The notes beneath the pieces were generated by a model, which searched no databases, had not been told where the DNA came from, and saw only the letters and a list, made by a program, of their open reading frames with translations. A stretch of DNA of 64,000 bases from Oscheius tipulae (lineage: Eukaryota > Nematoda > Chromadorea > Rhabditida > Rhabditidae), in NCBI GenBank assembly GCA_037178975.1, contig JASJZH010000002.1, positions 3,968,001 through 4,032,000 on the forward strand, given 5' to 3'. This document shows, one piece after another, positions 10,221 through 27,786 of this stretch (positions within the stretch are counted from its first letter, which is position 1; every line of letters starts with the position of its first letter). The position numbers were made by a program, and so were the translations under genes.

Positions 10221-11398
10221 GACATCGAAGAATGAGGACGAACCGAGAAGAAGATATGTTGGTAAATAAAGAGAGTCAGCTGAGGAAAGGAGACAAAAAC
10301 AACGTGTGATTGGGATAGAACGGAAATCGTGAGGCAGGCTAGTCTGAGCTAGGAGGGCAAAACAGATTTGAGAAGATCGGAGTTTCGACTGACCGCTATC
10401 CACTTTTTGGTCGATGTTTTTTGGTTAATGTTCAGAGAAATAGGACAGTGGAGATTAAAACAAAAGAGTCTAGAAGTGACGCAGAAGAAAAGGAAGTAAC
10501 CCCGTGATTTGAGAAGATCGGTAGGAGGCTGTGCCGAAAAGCTGAGTGTCGGTTGAGATTACACTGAACTGCGTGAGCAAGACGCAGAGAGCAGGGGAGA
10601 TGTTGAGAGTTGGGGAAAGATCTCGGCCGAAGGACTGTACAACTCGCGGAGAGCACGAGACATTCTCGTCTGTCTACGACTTTCTGAGGTGGTTTTGGAC
10701 TGAGAATCAAATTCGACTATTTGACGACTACGAGAGTTGGAAGCCAAAAGCGTTAATTAAAAATAAAAAGATTTGAATTTTGCTTCGTCATTTTGATATA
10801 GGATGTGTGTGATCTTAGGTTATTATATAACGGTATATCTGAAAAAGCTCGGTTTGATGTCCAAAGAGTTTTTGCGTTGTAACATAAAAATGAAGCATTT
10901 TCACTCTAAAAAAAAGTCGTTTGAGTTGCACGTGTAAGCGGAAAAGCAGTGGGTAAAACTAACTCAAGCAAGTAGACACACTATTGATAATCTCATTGTG
11001 ACATCAGTTAACCAGCAGACCAATGAAACTAACCTCCGGAGCTGACTGGGACGAAATACTTGGCCATTAAAATATTTTGTGTGGGATTATAAGGCAAATT
11101 TCTGTTGTCTAAGAAATTGTTAACAGTCGCCGTCGTTATATTAATCTTTAAACAGATTGTATTATTGTCTCCGAGCACCTTACAATTCAAGTTTATTTTA
11201 TATGAAGAAACTTGCAGTGCAAGCGGCACTTTAAGAAAAAATTTGTCAAGAATCCGAAATCGTCAAGATACGGTCTGTCTAGCTATTCAACTAGACAAGT
11301 TCATCCCAGTTTTCGAAGAATCAAGTCTTTGGGAAAACCAAGATGAGCTACACTTTGCAAATAGTGATTATTCAATTTTCTCTACCGAATTTTAACTG
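10221..11398. other. Intergenic, no confident gene
   Basis: This is the upstream flank of the LRR gene. A plus-strand frame near 10660-10776 (VYDFLRWFWTENQIRLF) looks protein-like but has no start or neighbours that confirm it. Another open frame at 11105-11395 shows no domain. The word TTTGAGAAGATCGG occurs at about 10369 and 10508. Confidence 0.35.
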
Positions 11399-11842
11399 AC
11401 TAGGGAAGGGTTTTAGTTGCCCGCGGGATATCGAAACGAGGTACGTGTCATTCGAAAGGGCATCGAAAATGATGGTGTTTCCCAAATTTTCAGCGACTAT
11501 AAAAATTTTCTAGCTTTTAGCAGTAAAAAAAACGATAGAAGCTAAATACCTTTAAAGAAGTAAATAAAAAGGTTTTCTGAAGAAAGAATTCGAACCAAAA
11601 CCAAACGTTTTTCAGCGGAGCACTTAGGCACTGCACCACTTGATTACTTGCGCTGAATGAAGCACTGGATAAATCCAAGAGCGCAAATCCAGCTCAAAAT
11701 CTGGAAACGGAAAAAGCTCCAGAAGACAGCAGACATCCATTCCGCAGCTGAAAATTTGGGAAACACCATCATTTTCGATGCCCTTTCGAATGACACGTAC
11801 CTCGTTTCGATATCCCGCGGGCAACTAAAACCCTTCCCTAGT
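11399..11842. repeat. Perfect 96-bp inverted repeat (fold-back element)
   Basis: Arm 11399-11494 is the exact reverse complement of arm 11747-11842, separated by a 252-bp spacer. The arms begin ACTAGGGAAGGGTTTTAG and end TTTCCCAAATTTTCAGC on the left side. No clear target-site duplication is visible immediately outside. Transcription through it would give a long perfect hairpin. The spacer contains tRNA-like A and B box motifs on the minus strand. It could be a non-autonomous fold-back or MITE-like transposon, or a hairpin-RNA locus. Confidence 0.9.
11573..11645 (-). other. tRNA-like sequence with A and B box motifs inside the inverted repeat
   Basis: On the minus strand TGGTGCAGTGCC resembles a Pol III A box and GGTTCGAATTC a B box, 42 nt apart, which is close to tRNA spacing. 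The acceptor and D stems do not pair well, so this is not a functional tRNA by eye. It is more likely a tRNA-derived relic or SINE-like head. Confidence 0.4.
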
Positions 11843-11951
11843 GAGAGATGGGTTGCGGGGATAAGAGATCTCCAGCAAAGAAACAAGAAAGGGTGGCTGT
11901 TCATTGTGACTGTGTAAGGCTCGATTTACGAAGAACATATCTTTTTTTCTG

Positions 11952-13502
11952 CTATGCGGGCTCGAACCCGAAGGCCTTCTGATCAAAGTAGTAGATGTCA
12001 TTGAGAATGTCCAAGTGTCGTCGACTGGTCATCAATTGATTTGTAAAGTTTTGCCTATCATTTCTTCCATTTGTGGCGTGAGACGTTCGTGTCTTGTCTG
12101 AAGGTTGTCTGATTTTGTAGCTTTTCTGAGAACCGTAACCATTCAACTGACTCCTCATATATTCGATTTTATGCTGCTCCACACCGTGTGCGCGAAAAAC
12201 GTCATAGATTTTCTCGAACATCTCGTTGATCTCTTCCGGTTTCTCGCCATACTTCACAAAAATGAACTTGTCCACGTCATCATACATTTCACAGAGCCTG
12301 TAACAAATAGTTCAACCAGAGGAGGGAGAGTCTCACCAAAGAGCTGGAGCAAAATGTTCCATCTCGTAGTTCGGTGCATAGGTTCGAGGATTGGTCACGT
12401 CGGAGAAGTTCGAGTTCAAACTCATTGTAGTTTCATGGAACTTCTCCACCACACAGAGCAGATCGGTTCCACAGCCAAAACAGTTGTATTTTTCACTGGA
12501 AAGTGAGATTGACTTGGAAAAGTGTCTGCGACGCAAGACAAATAAGCAATACTATTTTGGTCATTTGAAGTTAGGATACAAGCTGGGACAGGCGAAATAT
12601 GCATCTGCTTTATTGTCATTTAGTTTTTTGGAACAAGAAATTTTCAGACTGTTAGATGATCAACGGGAAAGTACGCTGTCACGGATGGGTTCACTACAAT
12701 ATTCTTTTGTGTGAACTAATATTCGTAGTCTGTTCATCCGATAATGGTCAGAAATAGGCTAAACTTACTCGACACACTTGTTCATGAACGCACTGATGAA
12801 TCGAGCAATCGGATCCCGAACAAGAAAGAGAGTATAGGGGATATGAGGATAGGCCAGTTTAACATTTTTAGCCCCGTAAATTTCATTTCTCTCGAGGCAG
12901 AATCTAAAATTCTCAAGTTTTTAAAAGGTACCAACACCAAACAACCTCCCCGGCCAGAACTCTTTGGATAGACTCCTGTTGTCTTTGACCCAGCCTTCAG
13001 TATCGTAGAGGTAGCAAAACAGATTCTGCATTATTGTGCACATGGCTTTTTGGGCGAGACACAGCTGTAGATGGTATTTTGGTGCGATCTGAAGGAGCAC
13101 TTTACAAAAGTATAACTGTTGTTACCCGGGTCATCCTGAACATTCTGACGAACGGTCGAGCCAACTTGTACTCTTTAGGTAGAACTGAAAGGCTGGTTGG
13201 GACTCTTAAATATTGAATTACCTAAAGATTTGTATCCCAGCAGAGTGGCTCGAATGGACAACGTGTAGTTGTCTGGGATGTATTCGATCTGAACAATCAA
13301 TACCTTTAGAATTCAGTTGACCAACTCCCGTTTCCCGTAGCACAGTACAAGCCAAATCGTTCACAGTTTCGTTGAGATCAGCAGTTATGAAGAGGTAAAT
13401 CAGAATTGTCTAAAAAACATTCTCATAGGAAATGGACATTCTAACCGCAATAGTTAAGGTTGTTAGTATCTGAAGATAATTAGTACGGTCGGGAGAGAAC
13501 AT
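11952..13502 (-). CDS. Golgi carbohydrate sulfotransferase (Sulfotransfer_2 type)
   Basis: This is a type II membrane sulfotransferase predicted to transfer sulfate from PAPS to glycans in the Golgi. It starts MFSPDRTNYLQ, and a two-exon membrane anchor (ILTTLTIA joined to TILIYLFIT) follows. Later exons carry IEYIPDNYTLSIRATLLGY, the nematode-type 5'-phosphosulfate-binding region IAPKYHLQLCLAQKAMCTIM, NLFCYLYDTEGW, and the 3'-phosphate-binding block YTLFLVRDPIARFISAFMNK. Then come CFGCGTDLLCVVEKFH, YAPNYEMEHFAPALW and the C-terminal ILNDIYYFDQKAFGFEPA. This motif order matches the large family of C. elegans sulfotransferase paralogues. Seven or more introns are 35-60 nt. Substrate (chondroitin, heparan or other) cannot be told. 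Confidence 0.85.
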
Positions 13503-13801
13503 TGCTTTGATCGGTAGACACCAGACTGGATCGGTTCTTTGGATCTTGCCCTCCCCGCCCGCACCTCGATGGGAGTGATCCACGAAAATCAACTGTATGG
13601 GTGCTGAGCTACATGATGTATGATGTTGAAACTGAAATAAGGAAGCTGACTGTAATAAATTCGAAAGCTAGGATTGCGAAAGTGCATGCTCTCGTTGGTT
13701 ACTTGTGGCGACTGAATGACATTCCTTTTTGTAAGGAACACAAGGGAGATTATGAAACTCGCCGTAGATTCATAGTGAATTTTCATATACTTCAAAATCT
13801 T

Positions 13802-14103
13802 TTATAAAGGGTCGAAAAATTTGGGAGTTCGCTCAGCATTGGGACAACCGGAGGTGTCTCCAGCCACGCACCAAACAGTGTTCATGTCAGGACAGCCGCC
13901 ACCGCCAGGGAATCCAGCCTGATGACAACAGTCGACTAGTTTATCGCTGCCAAGATTCTGCTTGCAAACAAATCGCATTGGGAAGCACGAACGCCTGGGG
14001 AACAGGCAGAGAACACAGCTGAAAAGATCTACTTCTGATAAAATTTATGAGAGTTACCTCCGACCAGGACTGTACCTGTTACAATTTGGAGAAACTGGTT
14101 CAT
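13802..14103 (-). CDS. Small secreted Cys-rich protein
   Basis: Three exons give about 75 residues. Exon 1 and the start of exon 2 encode a signal peptide (MNQFLQIVTGTVLVGAVFSA). A 35-nt GTTCGT...AGCAG intron then resolves the frame to SPGNLGSDKLVDCCHQAGF, PGGGGCPDMNTVWCVAGD and TSGCPNAERTPKFFDPL. Without that intron exon 2 runs into a stop, so the splice model matters. Seven cysteines suggest a disulfide-stabilised extracellular peptide. No named domain is recognised. A TATA box lies about 42 nt upstream. Confidence 0.65.
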
Positions 14104-14867
14104 GTTGGAAGTGAAGAAGACACTCTTTGTCTAGAAGAGATGTTCCTTTTATACAAGTTTTAGGCGTCAAATAACAGCCTGATCAGAAATGAATATTTAG
14201 TAAATACACGCTATGTTTACATTGTCTGGACTTTTTGACAATGTTGGACGATTAACCACTTGTTATTTACGACTGTTCCTGGTTGCAGAGGACACCAACA
14301 TCAAGACTATATTTGGATTGATTTATTCTCTCAAATTCTTTGAGTCTATTCCACTTTCTTGTTGTTTTCGCTCATTTTCTATTTACAACTAGTTTTGTTA
14401 GTCTAGGCCCGTGCAATGGAAAAAACAAGAAATTTGCTAAACTTTTATCCGCTACTGTATATCGAATACTTCCGATTTAATTTAAAGGCATATTAAGGAT
14501 CGGGAGGACTAAAAGACTACCTCGACACTAACGATATAGAAGAGACCAAAAACCGGTATGAAAATATTTGTTTAACAACTTTTTTTTCAGTTCACGTTCG
14601 TACATGGGTGCTCAGTACTTTTCTCGTCTAAACAGTTGATTCATTCTAAACTATGCAGACCTATAAACGAATGTATGCTAAAGCAAGTATCTTTCTTGTG
14701 CTGCATTCATCGTCATTACCAGCTTATTTTAGACATTTATTGAAAAAGCGAAAAACGAGATACATCTCTATCAATATGAAGCTCACAATCACAACAAGAG
14801 AGAAAGAAATTGTTATCACAGTAGGATAATGGGACAGCTGAGGTGGTTGAGAAGATTTGGGAATAGC
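14104..14867. other. Intergenic with TATA box near its left end
   Basis: Apart from the TATA box at 14145-14153, I see no gene or repeat. The sequence is AT-rich with stops in all frames. Confidence 0.5.
14145..14153 (-). promoter_or_regulatory. TATA box of the Cys-rich secreted gene
   Basis: Minus-strand TATAAAAGG is placed about 42 nt before the ATG at 14103, a spacing that fits a short 5' leader and no trans-splicing. Confidence 0.65.
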
Positions 14868-15370
14868 TCAAGCCGTTGTATGGGCTTCGGCATGGGCGGC
14901 AGCTTCAGCAGCAGCTACTTGGTCAGCTAGAGCCTGTTCAGCAGCGGCGAGTTCGGCTCGGAGCTGCTCGACGTACTGAAAGTTAAGGATTGATCCCAGC
15001 TAAAAGTATAGCCTACATCCTGAGCATGCACACTGTCTCTCTGCTTCCTGCACTCGGCCTTGCATTGTTCGAAGGCGGACAGAACCTTTAGACTCTTAGG
15101 CTTGACAATTTTGGGCTTGACCACCTCCACAACTTCTTCGACGACTTCGACTTCCTGTTAAAGCCAGGTTTTTTTCGAAGCAAATAGTCAAACCTCTTCC
15201 TCGACGGGAGATTCAACAATTTTCTCCACGACTAGCTTCTGAACCTTCTCCTTCTTCTCAGCCTTGACTTCTTTTCCCTTTCCGGATTTCTCGTTCTTGG
15301 CTGCCTTCTTACAGTCGACAAAGGAGGCAACGAGGAGGCAACAGACGACGGCGACAATTAGAACTCTCAT
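14868..15370 (-). CDS. Secreted Lys/Glu-rich protein with Cys pair and coiled coil
   Basis: Three exons encode about 140 residues. A clear signal peptide (MRVLIVAVVCCLLVASFVDC) is followed by a Lys-rich stretch (KKAAKNEKSGKGKEVKAEKK), a Val/Glu-rich stretch (EEEEVEVVEEVVEVVKPK), then SAFEQCKAECRKQRDS. The last exon is an Ala/Glu-rich helix (VEQLRAELAAAEQALADQ...EAAAHAEAHTTA). The CKAEC pair could form a disulfide between helices. No family is recognised. Introns are 40-45 nt and in phase 0. It is most likely an extracellular or lumenal helical protein; function unknown. Confidence 0.75.
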
Positions 15371-15880
15371 TCTGAAGGAGTCATGAGAAGAAAGACTTTT
15401 AAGAGTATTCATTATCAGTAATGACGTTTTAAAAGATCGATATGCTGAAAACAGCACACTTTTAAAAGTGTGATCCATCACGTGGATTTCCGGTCACATT
15501 GTAAGACGTCTGGTTAAAGTTATACCAAAATGTAATTAGATAGAACTTGTGGTTGGAAAAGGTGGCGCTTGCTAAAAGAAAACTTCACGATAAAATGTCA
15601 TGTTGATGAGGCTAGTTTGGTATAAACAAGGATTGTAAAAGAGACTCGGTGGCTGTGTCGGTTTCAACTATTGCCTCTTTCTTATCGACCTTAAGTAGTG
15701 TCGTGATAACAACTAAGATAGTCGTGCTTGCGGCAATAGACATTTACGTAAGAGACATAAAAAGAGCATCGTGATTGTAAGGACTTCTGACGCACAGGAA
15801 GTCTGTCTATTTTCGGAGAGAGGCTAGAGAACAGTTTATTTACAAGTGTTATGGCAAAGTACACGTAATCTTCACAAAGT
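15371..15880. other. Intergenic, no gene seen
   Basis: Upstream flank of the Lys/Glu-rich gene and 3' flank of pecanex. No coding or RNA feature was recognised. Confidence 0.5.
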
Positions 15881-23458
<7,578 letters not shown>

Positions 23459-23740
23459 TCTGCTATATACATGACGCTGGAAAGACCCTGAATATCTTGA
23501 ATAGTGGATATCCAAACATATGAAGGAACAAGGCAAACAGAGTATTAAATGGAGCGGTGAACCGTCAGGAGTGAAATTAAAAAGAGAAATTGACCGGAAG
23601 ACCTATTTCTTATGAATATATTTCCGCCTGCCGTTTACAGAAAAACGCGCCCTGATAGCATTTCCTCGGGGTCGCTTTCCTCTCTCCCAGCCTCTGCTGA
23701 CGGCATTTAGGACCATTCAATGATGAAACTCCCTTGTTAT

Positions 23741-23763
23741 CTCTAGAACTTTCTAGAACTTTA
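23741..23763. promoter_or_regulatory. Heat-shock element upstream of SGT
   Basis: CTCTAGAACTTTCTAGAACT contains three perfect alternating 5-bp HSF units (GAA nn TTC nn GAA) at 23746-23758, flanked by imperfect units on both sides. It lies about 60 bp before the SGT ATG, in the shared promoter region with pecanex. HSF1 binds such arrays as a trimer. Regulation is inferred from the motif alone. Confidence 0.7.
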
Positions 23764-23818
23764 AACTTTCTTTATCCCTTCTCTTTAAATCGCCGTATTT
23801 CAATACTCTCTACAGAAA

Positions 23819-25300
23819 ATGTCCGATCCGTCCTCAACGCCGGCCATCGTCACATCGAGCAATGAACAGAACATGGTAGTCTCGTTCATCCAATTTGTCC
23901 GACAAAAGGTCTCGACCAACCAATGTACTCCCGATCAGATCGAGACTCTCGAAGGTTAGATTCACTTTGTTTTGTTTGAATCACATGCTTATCAGTTGCC
24001 GTCCAATGCCTCGAGTCTGCCTTCGGTTTGAACGATGCCAACTACGCCTTCCAGCCATCCAAACCTCTGTTGGACATCTTCAATGCCGCTGAAGGACTTC
24101 CTCAGGTTTGTGTTTCGCTTTCTTTGCCCGTTATCGATAGAAAAGCGCGTCTCATGTACATTAGTATCAAGCGAATCTATCGCATGGCTAAAATTCTAAT
24201 CAAAAATCAGTAGATGAAAGAAGAAAACAACTTTGAATCCAAGAATCAGCTTTCAGGGAGAGACCCACCTTCCGACCCCAACCGAAGCTGACATCGTCCA
24301 GGCTAACAAGCTTAAAGAGGATGGAAACGATCTGATGAAGAGCTCTGACTTCCACGGAGCCGTCCAGAAATACAATGAAGCTATCAAGTTGAATCGCGAT
24401 CCTGTCTACTTCTGCAACAGAGCCGCTGCCTACTGCCGTCTCGAGCAGTACGATCTCGCCATTCAGGACTGCCGTACCGCCTTGGCTCTCGATCCCAACT
24501 ACAGCAAAGCTTACGGAAGAATGGGGTTTATTTTTACTTTGTTTTGTCTCAAACACTCAATTTAGATTGGCCCTTTCCTGCCAGAACCGCTACGATCAGG
24601 CTGTCGAGGCCTACAAGAAGGCTCTCGAGCTGGAACCCAATCAAGAGAGCTACAAAAACAACTTGAAGATTGCCGAAGAGAAGGTCAAGGAACTGACTCA
24701 GGCTCGTGGAAATGCTCCGCAAGACCCACTCGCTGCCATGTTCGGAGGTGGAGGAGGAATGCCCGATCTCTCTTCAATGCTGGCTAGTCCTCAGATGATG
24801 AACATGGCTCAGAGTCTGATGAACGACCCTAACATCCAGAACATGATGGGACAGATGATGGCTGGAGAAGGAGGCTTGGCAAACTTTATGCAGATGGGAC
24901 AGCAGGTAGGATTCATCGCCGATTACTAGTTTCACACGTGGAATCTCCAAAGTTCGCTTGATAGAAACTTAAGTTCACTGAATCACGCAAAAATACCGAA
25001 CCCTGGCTGTCTCTGGTGCCTATGTTAGTTTGCTGTTCTGAAGCTTCAATTCAAACCAGCGTATTTCCAATTTCGATGTGACTACGAAACATACGGCAAT
25101 TTTCCTAATTAAGCTGGTTTTCCTAGGTTCCAAGTACACCCACTCCCAATTAAAAATTGTTCTTTCAGATGGCTCAACAGATGCAACAGAGCAACCCCGA
25201 ACTCGTGGAACAACTCCGACAACAGTTCGAGGGACACGGACCGAATCAGGGAAATGGAAACAATGACGGCCAGAATCCACCCCAGAATCCTCCTCAATAA
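23819..25300 (+). CDS. sgt-1: Small glutamine-rich TPR co-chaperone (SGT)
   Basis: Five exons (23819-23954, 23996-24105, 24257-24525, 24566-24905, 25169-25300) give 328 residues. SGT binds HSP70/HSP90 and hands tail-anchored proteins to the GET/BAG6 pathway in the cytosol. The N-terminal dimerisation domain is MVVSFIQFVRQKV...PDQIETLEVAVQCLESAF. Three TPRs follow (KEDGNDLMKSSDFHGAVQKY, NRAAAYCRLEQYDLAIQDCR, LSCQNRYDQAVEAYKKALEL) with carboxylate-clamp residues. The Met/Gly/Gln-rich tail contains NPxxN-type motifs (MNDPNIQNMMGQMM) and ends NPPQNPPQ. The ATG follows CTCTACAG by four bases, a possible trans-splice acceptor. AATAAA is at 25394-25399. The gene is tail-to-tail with the TMEM65-like gene. 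Confidence 0.95.
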
Positions 25301-25435
25301 CTACCCATATTCCCAAGAAAAAGTTCTCGTTTTGTGATGATTGTTAGAGTCCCGCTTTCTATCTTCTTGTCTTTTGAGCATCCAGGCTGTACGAATAAAC
25401 TCTCGAAAGTGTTTTATTGTTTTCTAGTTTTCTTT

Positions 25436-26260
25436 CTAGGAAGGGGGCGAGTCTTCGGCAAACAGTAGCCTGGCCTCCTCGTGCTTTCTGTTAGCGTCAG
25501 CATATTCAAAAGACGTTTGTTCGTGGAAGGAACGAGCGAATGGAACGTGTTTCTCTTAGATATTCTTTTTGGAAAGAGACTAAAAAGAGACCCACCTGTT
25601 CCTTTTTTCTTGAAGTCGACGGGGTTGAGGTCGTAGAAGAGAAGTGGCATGAGGCCGAAGAGTGATCCCAACAGCATTCCCAAGTGCTTGGCCAACATCG
25701 TCACGTAGCGGTACTCGTTCGTGTGCATCTGCTCGGCCGACAGCACAGGTCTTTGCAATCCAAATCGATCCATCAGTTGTTCAACTCGACCGCTAACATT
25801 GAGAAGAAGCACGTTCGCAAGTACATTCGCCAGACAGGCAGATACCATTATTGAGCCGGCTCCCGTATCGAGACGTTGGAATGACTCGCAGAAGAGGATG
25901 AAGTTGATCGAATGGAGGAAGCCGACTACCATGTTGGGCCACAAATAGATGTACCTGAACAGTCCTTTGTCACAGTGAGTGGAGGGTACCTACCAGAGAG
26001 TCTTGCAATCGTCGCTGTGCACCACAGCATTTCCGAGTCTCTTGTGTTCCAGGTACTGATCAGCTCTGACTTTCCCTATCGCGTCGAACAGTAGCTTCTT
26101 CTCGTCAGAATGTATAGTTTCGGCTACTCGACGGGCATCTTGATGGTCTCTTATCCCGAATGGCAGCAGCTTCTTGTTGAAGATCACCTGGGACGGCTTC
26201 TTCTCGTCGGAGATCCTTGCTTGGCCGAAGAGATGCCAAGTAGTGGGGCAAAGAAGATTT
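25436..26260 (-). CDS. TMEM65-like mitochondrial membrane protein, 5' end unresolved
   Basis: Three or four exons encode a protein with the TMEM65 layout. It has an N-terminal presequence-like stretch, RRVAETIHSDEKKLLFDAIG, then three membrane segments: YIYLWPNMVVGFLHSINFIL, SIMVSACLANVLANVLLLNV and KHLGMLLGSLFGLMPLLFYD. The linker GRVEQLMDRFGLQRPVLSAE corresponds to the GxxxxLAxRLGL...LT region of TMEM65. Human TMEM65 sits in the inner mitochondrial membrane. The last exon ends EEARLLFAEDSPPS. The first recognised exon starts at 26260 with RNLLCPTTWHLFGQARISDE and lacks an ATG, so a further 5' exon exists or was missed; FATIQRYK just upstream is a candidate. Confidence 0.7.
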
Positions 26261-27786
26261 CTAGGTTTGGGTAGAGAGACTAAGGGGCGAACATACTTAT
26301 AGCGTTGAATAGTGGCGAATTGATTTGCCTTTGAACTTCAAAACTTTGTTAGACTTTGGACAGTTTGCAAACTTTTTATCTATTTAAACTACTCTAAACT
26401 ATAAAAGCGCGATAGTGTCTGTGGCTGACTCTGTTTGTTTGTCTGAGGCCACGACACAAAAGTAAAAAGCAAAAAGCTGTACATTGTTGTTGTAAAATGT
26501 TGCCAACTAATTGAGAGTGTGATGATGAGCTCTTCTGTTCATTGGTAGAGACAGTAAGACAGAGAGACAATAAAACTGTAAGACCAACTTTTCCAATGCA
26601 AATACGCAGCCAAGAAAATAAAACCTCCGCGCAATTCAAATTACGACTTCTTTTTCTTAAGCATACAAAGTGACAGGCCAAGTTGTGGGTTCTTAGATAA
26701 AAGAATGGTGAGGGTGACAGAATAGATAAGTGGACAAGGTGACAGGCTCAGTGTGTTCGAAAGGCTCACAGGTTGAGAAAGTCTTAGCTGAACAGGAAGA
26801 GTAAAAGCCAGGTAAGAAGTGGGTTCAACACAAGAAGTGGACAGATTGATTCTGAGAATTGGAAGTGGGTCTAAAAGATAACCGATGGACATGTTACCAA
26901 AATAAGGAATAGTATTCATATAAGAAGAAATAGACACGTTCACTTGACAAGAAGTGGGTTCATTGGAGATGAAGTAGTTCCCAGGATTAAGAGTTGTCCT
27001 TTTAATAGTTTAGAAATGGACAAGGTGGCAGATTCGAACAATAAGAAGGGACAGGTTGACATAAAATGAAGAAGACATATTGGCATGTAGACAAAATTTT
27101 GAAAAACCGACAGGTCGATAGACAGGGGTTAAAGTGCCATAGAGAAAAAACTACAGGGAATAGAGAGGAAGAGTCGAAAATACCGAAAGATAGGTAGATT
27201 AGCACGCTGGGAGGGAGCTAGGGAACAGAGAAACAGGGACGAACATGTAGGTAAGACAACTAAGGTAAATTGTTTTCCACTACTCTAGGCAAACACACAA
27301 AGTTATATGATGAAGCCCCGACAGAGGTCTAGATCCTCTCATCGGAACCATCCTTCTAAAGCCAAGGTCCTGAAGGAACCGGCCAAACAATGTTCTGTCT
27401 CCATATAACACATTAGGTTTACGGTCCATCCCCAAAGGATGCGCAGCCTTGTTGTCTGTCCCCTCTCTACAGTAGCTTCTACTTTTCGTCTCTCTCCCTC
27501 ATTCTCCAAGGACAAATCCAAATAAGTTCCCAGCATTTCCATCCTATAAGCATCCAATGTCGCTATATTATCGCGGCGTCAGTCCGAAAATCCCCTCCAA
27601 ATCACGTATCTTGTTTTTCTACTCGCTCAATTCTCGAGGTTTCCGGTATCAGCTGTTTATAATTTCTGACTCTACCAGTGAATCAGATGCCTCCTTGGCC
27701 AGGAGATCCATTCATACGGCCCTCGGACAGTCATCAAGGTAGTCTACTACCTATTTCTTTTGAAATTTAGGCTTCCAGAGTTAGCA
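26261..27786. other. Long intergenic region with degenerate short repeats
   Basis: From about 26640 to 27240 the words GAAGTGGGTT, GTGACAGG and GACAAG recur at irregular spacing in a purine-rich strand, giving a weakly repetitive texture. Open frames on the minus strand are hydrophobic by-products of this. A plus frame at 27557-27742 precedes UBR1 and may be a 5' leader. No gene is supported. Confidence 0.4.

Noticed and set aside
11952-11980. GGGTTCGAGCCC on the minus strand, resembling a tRNA T-arm
   Set aside because: It encodes the conserved C-terminus GFEPA of the sulfotransferase, and no other tRNA parts are nearby.
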